The position numbers and the translations under genes are program-made. A DNA stretch of 64,000 bases. It comes from Lysobacterales bacterium (GTDB lineage Bacteria; Pseudomonadota; Gammaproteobacteria; Xanthomonadales; Ahniellaceae). The stretch spans positions 1 through 64,000 of the forward strand of contig JADJCM010000002.1 of NCBI GenBank assembly GCA_016703225.1, in the 5' to 3' direction. Shown one piece after another: positions 57,309 through 64,000 of this stretch. The notes beneath the pieces are model-generated. The model did not search any database, was not told the DNA's origin, and worked only from the letters and a program-made list of their open reading frames with translations. Within the stretch, counting starts at the first letter, position 1. Each line of letters opens with the position of its first letter.

Positions 57309-58364
57309 ATGTCGAATCCACGCAAGTTCCTCGCGCTCTGGCTGTGCGCCGCAGCAGTGGCCCAGGCGCAAGGCCCGGGCGGGTCGATGCCGCCGACGCC
57401 GGTCGAAACCGCGCGGCCCGAGGTCGAGTCGGTGGTCGATCAGGCGACTGCGGTCGGTACCCTGCGCGCGAACGAGGCGGTGGTCTTGCGTCCCGAAGTC
57501 GCGGGGCGCATCGAGGCGATCCACTTCGAGGAAGGCGCGCGCATCGGCCGTGGCGACCCGCTGTTCACGCTCGACGGTGCGATCGCACGCGCCGAAGTGC
57601 AGGAGTGGGAAGCGACGGTGGCGCAGAGTCGGCGCGAGGCCGAGCGCGTCACCGACCTGATCACGCGCAAGTTGGCGGCGCAGAGCGACGCCGATGCCAA
57701 GCGCTCGACGCTGGCGATCGACGAGGCGCGGCTGGCCTCGTCGCAGACGCGACTCGCCAAGACCGAGATCCGCGCGCCATTCTCGGGACAAGTCGGGCTG
57801 CGCCAGGTCAGCGTCGGCGAGTACGTGAACGTCGGCGACGCGCTGGTGTCGCTGGCGCAGACCGACACGCTCAAGCTCGACTTCCGCATCCCGGAGACAC
57901 AGGCGACGCGCGCCGCGGCCGGACAAGTGGTGCGCATCGCAGTCGATGCGTTTCCCGGCGAGGAGTTCATCGGCAAGGTCTACGCGGTCGATCCGCAGGT
58001 CGATGTCGCCACCCGCAGCGTGATGCTGCGCGCGACGCTGGCCAATCCCGGCGGCAAGCTGCGCCCGGGCCAGTTCGCCAACGTGCGGCTCGCGCTCGCC
58101 GAGCGCGCCAACGCGCTCACCATTCCCGAGCAGGCGCTGTGGCCGCAGGGCGGCAAGCAGTTCGTCTACTTGGTGCGAGCGGGCAAGGCCGAACTGGCCG
58201 AGATCCGCATCGGCAAACGCAGTGCCGGCCGCGTCGAGGTGTTGACCGGCCTGACCGCGCAGGACGAATTCGTGGTCGCCGGTCAGATGAAGATCTTCCC
58301 GGGCGCGCCGGTGGCGCCGCTCGCGGCCAAGCCGCCGGCAACGCCGGCGCCGCGCAAGGAGTGA
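57309..58364 (+). CDS. RND efflux periplasmic adaptor
   Basis: A 351-residue membrane fusion protein with a signal peptide (residues 6-20, FLALWLCAAAVAQAQG). The lipoyl halves are VLRPEVAGRIEAIHFEEGAR near residue 59 and TEIRAPFSGQVGLRQVSVGE near 152, and a short helical hairpin lies between. QALWPQGGKQFVYLVRAGKA near 275 is the typical MP-domain start. It pairs with the RND permease 4 bases downstream. It is not lipidated, unlike the adaptor at 45831, and the two pump systems are otherwise unrelated in arrangement. Confidence 0.87.
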   Translation: MSNPRKFLALWLCAAAVAQAQGPGGSMPPTPVETARPEVESVVDQATAVGTLRANEAVVLRPEVAGRIEAIHFEEGARIGRGDPLFTLDGAIARAEVQEWEATVAQSRREAERVTDLITRKLAAQSDADAKRSTLAIDEARLASSQTRLAKTEIRAPFSGQVGLRQVSVGEYVNVGDALVSLAQTDTLKLDFRIPETQATRAAAGQVVRIAVDAFPGEEFIGKVYAVDPQVDVATRSVMLRATLANPGGKLRPGQFANVRLALAERANALTIPEQALWPQGGKQFVYLVRAGKAELAEIRIGKRSAGRVEVLTGLTAQDEFVVAGQMKIFPGAPVAPLAAKPPATPAPRKE

Positions 58365-58368
58365 GCGC

Positions 58369-61300
58369 GTGCAACTTCCCGAGATCTGCATTCGTCGCCC
58401 GGTCTTCGCCACCGTCATCAACCTGGTGATCCTGCTGCTTGGCCTGGTCGCGTACCAGAGCCTGCCGGTACGGCAGACGCCGAAGATCGACACGCCGGTG
58501 GTGAGCGTATCCACCGCCTATCCGGGCGCCAATGCGTCGGTGATCGAGTCGCAGATCACCAAACCGATCGAGGATGCGCTCGCCGGCATCGAGGGCGTCG
58601 ACTTCATCACTTCGAACTCGCTTGCCGAGGCCAGCAACATCACCGTGGTGTTCAAGCTCGACCGCGATCCGGACAGCGCCGCCTCCGACGTGCGCGACCG
58701 CGTCAACCAGGCCAAGCAGTTCCTGCCGTTCGATGCGCGCGAGCCGATCGTGGCCAAGCAGGAGGCCGACTCGCAGCCGATCATCTGGCTGGCGTTCAAC
58801 TCCGACCGCCACTCGCAACTCGAAGTCGCCGACGTCGCGCGGCGCCAGGTCAAGGATCGACTGCAGTCGATTCCCGGGGTGGCCGAGGCGCGACTGTTCG
58901 CGTCGCTGTATGCGATGCGCATCTGGATCGACGGCGACCGTCTGGCTGCGGTCGGGTTGACGCCGACCGATGTCGAGGATGCCCTGCGTGCGCAGAACGT
59001 CGAGATCCCGGCCGGGCGCATCGAGAGCACCACGCGCGAGTTCACCGTGCTCGCCGAGACCGATCTGACCACGCCGCAGGAATTCGCGGCAGTGGTGTTG
59101 CGCGACGACCCCGGCTATCTGGTGCGGCTTGGCGACGTTGCGCGCATCGAACTCGGGCCGAGCGATGAGCGTTCGCTCGGGCGCTTCAACGGCAAGCCGG
59201 CGGTGCCGCTTGGCATCGTGCGCATGTCCACCGCGAACCCGGTCGAGATCTCGGCGGCGCTGCAGGCCGAGTTGCCACGCATCTCGGCGCAGCTGCCGGA
59301 GGGCATGCAGGTCGAAATCGCGTATGACTCGACCATCTTCATCAAGGCCTCGATCGAGGCGGTGTACACCTCGGTGATCGAGGCGGTGCTGCTGGTGGTG
59401 CTGGTGATCTTCCTGTTCCTGCGCAGCGCCCGCGCCACGCTGATCCCGCTGGTGACGATCCCGGTGTCGCTGGTCGGGGCCTGCATCCTGATGGCCGCGC
59501 TCGGCTTCTCGATCAATACGCTGACGCTGCTGGCGATGGTGCTGGCGATCGGCCTCGTCGTTGATGATGCCATCGTGATGCTGGAGAACGTCCATCGGCA
59601 CATCGAAATGGGCAAGCGTCCGTTCGAGGCCGCGATCGACGGCGCGCGCGAGATCGGTTTCGCGATCGTGGCGATGACCATCACGCTGGCGGCGGTGTAT
59701 GTGCCGGTGGCGTTTTCGGCCGGGGCCACCGGCAAGCTGTTCGTCGAGTTCGCGCTGACGCTGGCCGGCGCGGTGGTCGTCTCCGGTTTCGTCGCGCTGA
59801 CGCTGTCGCCGATGATGTGCTCCAAGCTGCTCGCCGCGCATGGCACTGGTCACGGCCGCTTCTACGAGACCGGCGAGCGTTGGCTCGGCGCGCTCACCGC
59901 GTTCTACCGCCGCGCGCTGGTCTGGGCGCTCGGTGCACGCGGCCTGGTCATCGGTGGTGCGTTGGCGCTCGGTATCGCCGCGTTCGGCCTGTTCCTCGGT
60001 TTGCCGCAGACACGGTTGCCGTCCGAGCTGGCGCCCAAGGAAGACCCGGGCTTCGTTGTCACCTTCGGCATGGGCCCGGAAGGATCGACGCTTGAATACA
60101 TGGACCGCTACGCGCGCATGATCGAGGCGAGCTACCGCGAGATCCCCGAGGTCGATCGCTTCTTCCTGTTCGTCGGCTGGCCCGCGGCCAACAACGTGAT
60201 CTCGTTCCCGGCGCTGAAGGACTGGAGCGAGCGCAAGCGTTCGGCGATGGAGTTGGCCGACGAGATGTTCGGCCGCTTCATGCAGATCCCGGGGGTCATG
60301 GCGTTCCCGCAGGTGCCGGCGGCGCTCGGTGGCGGCTTCGACTCGCGCGACTTCGAGATGGTGGTGCAGACCACCGAGAGTTATGAGCGCCTCGGCGAGA
60401 TCATGGCGGCGCTGACCGAGAAGCTGCGCGCCAACCCGAGTTTCCTGCAGCCGCGTTCCGAGTTCGAGATGAACAAGCCCGAGTTGCGCGTCAACGTCGA
60501 TCGCGACAAGGCGGCGGCGGTCGGTGCCGACGTGAGCGATGTCGGGCGTACGCTGGAGACGCTGATGGGCGGGCGCCAGGTGACGCGCTTCAAGCGCGGT
60601 TCCGAGCAATATGACGTGACCGTGCAACTGGAGAAGGACCTGCGCCAGACCCCGGAAGCGCTGACCCAGGTCTACGTGCGCGGTCGTGATGGGCAGATGG
60701 TGCAGCTGTCCAACCTGCTCGAAGTCACCGAGTCGGTGGCGCCGCGCCAGCTCGATCATTTCAACAAGTTGCGATCGGCCTCAATCGGCGCGGGCCTGGC
60801 GCCGGGCTACGCGCTCGGCGATGCCATTGGCTTCGCCGCGAAGTCGCTGAAGGAAGTGGCCAAGGACATCGCCACCTATGAACTGTCCGGGCAGTCGCGC
60901 GAGTTCGCGCGCGTGCAGGACTCGACCCTGTTCCTGTTCTTCCTGGCGCTGGCCTTCATCTATCTGGTGCTGGCGGCGCAGTTCGAGAGCTTCATCGATC
61001 CGGTGGTGATCCTGCTGTCGGTGCCGCTCGCGCTCGCCGGTGCGCTGCTGACGCTGAAGCTGACCGGCGGTTCGATGAACGTGTATTCGAAGATCGGCCT
61101 GATCACGCTGGTCGGGCTGATCAGCAAGCACGGGATTTTGATCGTCGAGTTTGCCAACCAGCTGCGCGAGCGCGGCGAGCCCTTGCTGGATGCGGTGCGC
61201 GAGGCCGCCGTGCTGCGCCTGCGCCCGATCCTGATGACTACGGCGGCGATGGTGCTCGGGGCACTGCCGCTGGCGCTCGCCAGCGGCGCCGGTGCCGAAG

Positions 61301-61440
61301 CCCGTCAGGAAATCGGCTGGACCATTGTCGGTGGCCTCGCCATCGGCACCGTCTTCACCCTGTTCGTGGTGCCGGCGTTCTATGTGGTGCTCGCGGGGTT
61401 GCGACGGGGCGTGCCCGTGCAGCGTGCCGCTCATGCTTGA
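58369..61440 (+). CDS. RND efflux permease (HAE-1 family)
   Basis: A 1,023-residue intact pump. TM1 is VFATVINLVILLLGLVAYQS near residues 12-31. ASVIESQITKPIEDALAGIE near 57, TIPVSLVGACILMAALGFSI near 362 and LAMVLAIGLVVDDAIVMLEN near 390 contain the paired Asp of the proton relay in TM4. The second repeat ends KIGLITLVGLISKHGILIVE (TM10) with Lys in place. The GTG start follows the adaptor stop by 4 bases. HAE-1 pumps export hydrophobic drugs and detergents. Its outer-membrane channel is not in the window. Two palindromic elements follow before the convergent TraB gene. Confidence 0.92.
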   Translation: MQLPEICIRRPVFATVINLVILLLGLVAYQSLPVRQTPKIDTPVVSVSTAYPGANASVIESQITKPIEDALAGIEGVDFITSNSLAEASNITVVFKLDRDPDSAASDVRDRVNQAKQFLPFDAREPIVAKQEADSQPIIWLAFNSDRHSQLEVADVARRQVKDRLQSIPGVAEARLFASLYAMRIWIDGDRLAAVGLTPTDVEDALRAQNVEIPAGRIESTTREFTVLAETDLTTPQEFAAVVLRDDPGYLVRLGDVARIELGPSDERSLGRFNGKPAVPLGIVRMSTANPVEISAALQAELPRISAQLPEGMQVEIAYDSTIFIKASIEAVYTSVIEAVLLVVLVIFLFLRSARATLIPLVTIPVSLVGACILMAALGFSINTLTLLAMVLAIGLVVDDAIVMLENVHRHIEMGKRPFEAAIDGAREIGFAIVAMTITLAAVYVPVAFSAGATGKLFVEFALTLAGAVVVSGFVALTLSPMMCSKLLAAHGTGHGRFYETGERWLGALTAFYRRALVWALGARGLVIGGALALGIAAFGLFLGLPQTRLPSELAPKEDPGFVVTFGMGPEGSTLEYMDRYARMIEASYREIPEVDRFFLFVGWPAANNVISFPALKDWSERKRSAMELADEMFGRFMQIPGVMAFPQVPAALGGGFDSRDFEMVVQTTESYERLGEIMAALTEKLRANPSFLQPRSEFEMNKPELRVNVDRDKAAAVGADVSDVGRTLETLMGGRQVTRFKRGSEQYDVTVQLEKDLRQTPEALTQVYVRGRDGQMVQLSNLLEVTESVAPRQLDHFNKLRSASIGAGLAPGYALGDAIGFAAKSLKEVAKDIATYELSGQSREFARVQDSTLFLFFLALAFIYLVLAAQFESFIDPVVILLSVPLALAGALLTLKLTGGSMNVYSKIGLITLVGLISKHGILIVEFANQLRERGEPLLDAVREAAVLRLRPILMTTAAMVLGALPLALASGAGAEARQEIGWTIVGGLAIGTVFTLFVVPAFYVVLAGLRRGVPVQRAAHA

Positions 61441-61473
61441 GCAGATAGCGCAGGCGCCGCACCACAGTCGTCC

Positions 61474-61562
61474 GTTCGCCCTGAGCTAGTCGAAGGGCGG
61501 CCGCGACATCTCGACAATCCGCGTGCTCGCGGAATCGGTCTTCGGCGGGCTCAGACCGAACG
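61474..61562. repeat. Two inverted copies of a covarying palindromic element
   Basis: Copy A (plus, 61474-61500) has GTTCGCCCTGAGC...CGAAGGGCGG. Copy B (minus, 61562-61536) has GTTCGGTCTGAGC...CGAAGACCG. Both share GTTCGnnCTGAGCnnGnCGAAGnnCG, and the two stem positions that differ change together (CC/GG against GT/AC), preserving pairing. They sit head to head between the convergent RND and TraB genes and may end both transcripts. Confidence 0.6.
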
Positions 61563-61583
61563 GGCCGCTGCGCCGCGCCGGAT

Positions 61584-62642
61584 TCAGGGTGCGGAGATCT
61601 CCGCTGATGCCGCGGCGGGCTCGGTCGCCGCGCTTTCCTGCCCCGGCGCTTCCACGAGGTAGCCGCGCTTGCCGAGTTCGGCGGCGAGGCCGTCGGGGCG
61701 GAGCAGTTGGCCCATCGGCAGCACGGCGAAGGTGGAGCGGTGTTTCGCCAGAGCCGCCTCAGCGGCGACGAGCCAGGCGTTACGCATGCGCTCGCGCAGG
61801 TTGGCGAGGCCGTACTTGGCGAGCTTCGGTGACTCGAACAGGCTGCGCACGCAGGCGTCGTAGCTGTCGGTGACCACGGTCGCACGCAGCGTTTCGATGT
61901 CGCCGACGGCCCAGGCGTCGGCGAGCTTGCGCATCACCGGCAGGTCCTGCTCGACATGGGTGAGCGTCTTCTCGAAGCAGGCGATGTCGTCGAGCGAATC
62001 CTGGCTGAAGTCGGCGATCAGGCCCTTGATGTCCTTCACTTCGACCACGACGCTGGGCGACTCCAGCGGCACCTTGGCGCGCTTTGCGGCCTTCTCGACC
62101 AACGGCAGCACGCCGCTGTTGTCCTTGAGTCCGCTGTCATCCAGTGCCTCCTCGTACAGCGCCTGGGCGGCGAAGATCGGGCGGCGCTTGTCGAGCGCGC
62201 GGGTCGAGCCGAGATGGCGCTTGGCCACCTGTTGCCAGCGTGCGTAGACGGACGACGGCAGTAGTTCGTCGAGTTTCTGCTTGCCCGGGTTCTTGCGCGC
62301 CGACAACAGCTTCGGGATCAGCGCGAGCTGAGCGAAGAAGCCGATGTCGGCCTTGAAGCCCATGGTCGGCGGGCGCAGCACCAGTTGCGATTCCGCGATC
62401 ACGCTGGCGACATCACTGGAATCCCACTTCATGCGTTTGGGCACCGGCGTCACCGTCCCCAGGATCCACATCTCGTGCTCGCCGCGGCTGATGCGCCACA
62501 GGCTCGGTCCCGGCTGCACCCCGGCGACTTCGACCGATTGCATTTGCGGCGTGGCCGGATCTTCGCTCGCCGCTTCGTCAGCGCATGCGGCGCCAGCGAT
62601 CGCGAACAGAAGCGTGGCGCCGAGAAGGATGCGTCGTTGCAT
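61584..62642 (-). CDS. TraB/GumN-family exported protein
   Basis: A 352-residue protein with a signal peptide (residues 5-20, LLGATLLFAIAGAACA). The TraB/GumN domain starts SLWRISRGEHEMWILGTVTP near residue 47. RWQQVAKRHLGSTRALDKRR and RMRNAWLVAAEAALAKHRST near 300 are typical later segments, ending with LPMGQLLRPDGLAAELGKRG. TraB-fold proteins resemble EreA/Tiki metallohydrolases; the usual GxxH of Tiki-type active sites is not seen (GTV instead of GTxH), so catalytic activity is doubtful. The ATG at 62642 has AGGGAG before it. Confidence 0.75.
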   Translation of the reverse strand: MQRRILLGATLLFAIAGAACADEAASEDPATPQMQSVEVAGVQPGPSLWRISRGEHEMWILGTVTPVPKRMKWDSSDVASVIAESQLVLRPPTMGFKADIGFFAQLALIPKLLSARKNPGKQKLDELLPSSVYARWQQVAKRHLGSTRALDKRRPIFAAQALYEEALDDSGLKDNSGVLPLVEKAAKRAKVPLESPSVVVEVKDIKGLIADFSQDSLDDIACFEKTLTHVEQDLPVMRKLADAWAVGDIETLRATVVTDSYDACVRSLFESPKLAKYGLANLRERMRNAWLVAAEAALAKHRSTFAVLPMGQLLRPDGLAAELGKRGYLVEAPGQESAATEPAAASAEISAP

Positions 62643-62774
62643 GGCAGGCTCCCTGAAGTCGGCGCGCACTGTAGGCAGGCGGCGATGAACAGAAAGTTAC
62701 GCCGTGGCGCCAAACCCCGCAGGGCGCCGCCCTGCGTTGGCCGCCTTGACCGCTTCGGTCGCGAGGAGTCCGCC

Positions 62775-63164
62775 ATGTCCAACCACGCCTCACCCATCGC
62801 CCAGATCAATGTCACCCCCTTGGTCGATGTCATGCTGGTGTTGCTGATCATCTTCATGATCACCGCGCCGACCCTGACCCAGCGGCTGCTGCTGTCCTTG
62901 CCCCAGCCGATGCCGAATCCGCCGCCGCCACCGACGGCGCCGCTGCGCCTCGGCATCGCCGCGGATGGTGCGTTGTGGTTCGACGGCCAAGCGATCTCGT
63001 CCGAGCGCTTCGCCGCCGAGGTCGCCTTCCTCGGCACGCGTGTGCAGCCGCCGGGCATCGAAATCGCGGCTGCGGACAGCGTCGCCTACGAACATGTGGT
63101 CGACGTGTTCGGTACGATCAAGGCCGCCGGTATCCGTCGGGTCGGCTTTGCCGAGGCGCGCTGA
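62775..63164 (+). CDS. ExbD/TolR-family protein (orphan)
   Basis: A 129-residue one-helix protein. INVTPLVDVMLVLLIIFMIT at residues 11-30 holds the transmembrane helix with the proton-path Asp18. The periplasmic ExbD domain follows after a Pro-rich linker (QPMPNPPPPP). GAGGAG lies 6 bases before the ATG at 62775. No exbB/tolQ or tonB gene is present, so it must partner with subunits from elsewhere. It ends GFAEAR, normal for the family. Confidence 0.87.
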   Translation: MSNHASPIAQINVTPLVDVMLVLLIIFMITAPTLTQRLLLSLPQPMPNPPPPPTAPLRLGIAADGALWFDGQAISSERFAAEVAFLGTRVQPPGIEIAAADSVAYEHVVDVFGTIKAAGIRRVGFAEAR

Positions 63165-63283
63165 GGCGACTCCCGTCGCCGCTGCATCCGTTGTGGGCGG
63201 CGGTTCCGGGGCGGTTCATCGTGCGCCCCGACAATCGCCCCAGCGCAGCGAGCCCGCCGCGCATCCCAGCAAAGGAGTCATGC

Positions 63284-63832
63284 ATGCGTCCGATCTCAGT
63301 CGCGGTTCTGCTCGCCCTGTCCGCCAGCCTGCCCGCCGAGGCCATGGATTACTACGCGGGCGTCGGCATGCGCCAGGCGCCTTCCGCCGATGAATACCCT
63401 TATCTGGTCGGCGTGCAGATCGAAGAGGACAACGATGTTTACGCGCGCGCGTTCGGCGGCGTCTGGTTGAACGAGAACTTCGCGATCGAAGGCGCGTACC
63501 ACGACTTCGGCAGCTCGCGCCTCGGGCCGCTCGCCGACTTCGGCTTCGATCTCGAATCCGAAGGCTGGTCGCTCGGCCTGCTCTACGAATACGGTGACGC
63601 GGCGTGGGCGCCGTACACCAAGATCGGCTGGTTTACCGCCGACATCGACGGCGAGATCAACACCGTGGCCGGGCCGCAGCCATTCAGTGATTCCGATAAC
63701 GGTTTGATGCTCGAGGCCGGCGTGCGCTGGACCCCGAACGACAGCTTCTCGCTGCGCGGCGGCTACGAGTGGTTCGACTTCGCCGGCGGCGGCGATGGCG
63801 GCCTCGGCATCGGGGCACAAATCTCGTTCTGA
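63284..63832 (+). CDS. Outer-membrane beta-barrel protein (OmpA-like/OMP_b-brl)
   Basis: A 182-residue exported protein. The signal peptide ends ASLPAEA near residue 20. The rest alternates strands with aromatic girdles (YYAGVGMRQA, FGGVWLNENFAIEGAYHDFG, WSLGLLYEYGDAAWAPYTKI, SLRGGYEWFDFAG) and finishes in IGAQISF with C-terminal Phe, the signal recognised by BamA. An eight-strand barrel is likely. AAAGGAG lies before the ATG at 63284. A second ATG at 63280 is out of frame. No periplasmic OmpA domain follows. Confidence 0.85.
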   Translation: MRPISVAVLLALSASLPAEAMDYYAGVGMRQAPSADEYPYLVGVQIEEDNDVYARAFGGVWLNENFAIEGAYHDFGSSRLGPLADFGFDLESEGWSLGLLYEYGDAAWAPYTKIGWFTADIDGEINTVAGPQPFSDSDNGLMLEAGVRWTPNDSFSLRGGYEWFDFAGGGDGGLGIGAQISF

Positions 63833-63902
63833 GCACTGAACTGAAGCACCGCCGCGTCTCGGCCTTGGCCGGGCCGCGGCGGACGACCCGCGAGGAACAC
63901 CC

Positions 63903-64000
63903 ATGCATTGTTTCGTCTATCGCAGCCGCAAACGTGACGACACCTATCTGTATCTGCGTGAGCGCGATGCGTTCGCGCTATTGCCGGAGAACATCGCGGC
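63903..64000 (+). CDS. YcgL-domain protein, 3' end outside window
   Basis: Only the first 32 codons are in the window: MHCFVYRSRKRDDTYLYLRE, then RDAFALLPENIA. This matches the start of the small YcgL family (E. coli YcgL begins in the same way with YRSxKRDxTYLYV). The family is about 85-100 residues and largely confined to Gammaproteobacteria; function is not established. It supports the gammaproteobacterial assignment. Confidence 0.85.
   Translation, partial: MHCFVYRSRKRDDTYLYLRERDAFALLPENIA

Overview
The window is GC-rich DNA from a gammaproteobacterium, most likely a Xanthomonadales (Lysobacterales)-type organism. Support for this: a partial YcgL gene at the right edge (a gammaproteobacterial family), GTGGGAGCGGC-type intergenic palindromes near 54740-54790, and secreted proteins ending in an F-x-x-GFE tail. 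The lineage call is inference. No rRNA, tRNA, CRISPR array, IS element or phage module was recognised.

The centre of the window is one very long minus-strand transcription unit, 37272 down to 12092 (about 25 kb, 22 genes). Almost every junction is a stop/start overlap or a gap of about 12 bases or less. It encodes anaerobic aromatic degradation by the class I (ATP-dependent) benzoyl-CoA route. In order of transcription it runs: 6-hydroxycyclohexenecarbonyl-CoA dehydrogenase (had), ring hydrolase (oah), dienoyl-CoA hydratase (dch), a TetR regulator, benzoyl-CoA reductase bcrCBAD, an AMP-forming acyl-CoA synthetase, a ketopantoate-reductase-like protein, a fused 3-hydroxyacyl-CoA dehydrogenase/enoyl-CoA hydratase, a thiolase, an SDR, a second thiolase, 4-hydroxybenzoyl-CoA reductase hcrCAB, an additional BcrB/HgdB-like catalytic subunit with its own activator ATPase, a 2[4Fe-4S] ferredoxin, and 2-oxoacid:ferredoxin oxidoreductase korAB. 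The logic is clear. KorAB and ferredoxin supply low-potential electrons, HcrABC removes the para-hydroxyl, BcrABCD dearomatises, Dch/Had/Oah hydrate, oxidise and open the ring, and the thiolase/dehydrogenase set carries out beta-oxidation. The extra reductase-like pair (15163-17249) has no obvious place in the known pathway and is the best candidate for something undescribed.

Left flank (1-12091): the first 3 kb hold two heavily frameshifted genes (GGDEF-EAL-CZB and DUF3800). Then come a MocA-like cytidylyltransferase behind a PIN toxin-antitoxin pair, a secreted glycosidase-like protein, a hotdog thioesterase, a substrate-binding protein co-translated with a hybrid histidine kinase, a second toxin-antitoxin pair, and an FG-GAP propeller protein bounded by two copies of a 29-nt sequence taken from the 3' end of korB.

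Right flank (37498-64000): a TetR-controlled HlyD/FtsX/ATPase exporter. Next is a cluster that looks persulfide-responsive: an SqrR/BigR-type ArsR repressor and rhodanese facing an SQR-like flavoprotein, a DUF2892 protein, an RND pump, a haem-binding DUF3365 protein and an AhpD-like protein. Housekeeping and accessory genes follow: LOG, SGNH plus MBOAT O-acyltransferase, an intact DUF3800, hemolysin III, TfoX-C, free Met-sulfoxide reductase, TMEM175, bioD, a second RND pump, TraB/GumN, an orphan ExbD, an outer-membrane barrel and partial YcgL.

Several otherwise good genes carry single frameshifts (PIN near 3750, korA near 14505, RND near 43150), and the first 3 kb carry many. Consensus errors are therefore as likely as real decay. 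Names are by recognition of motifs and gene order; no database search was run.
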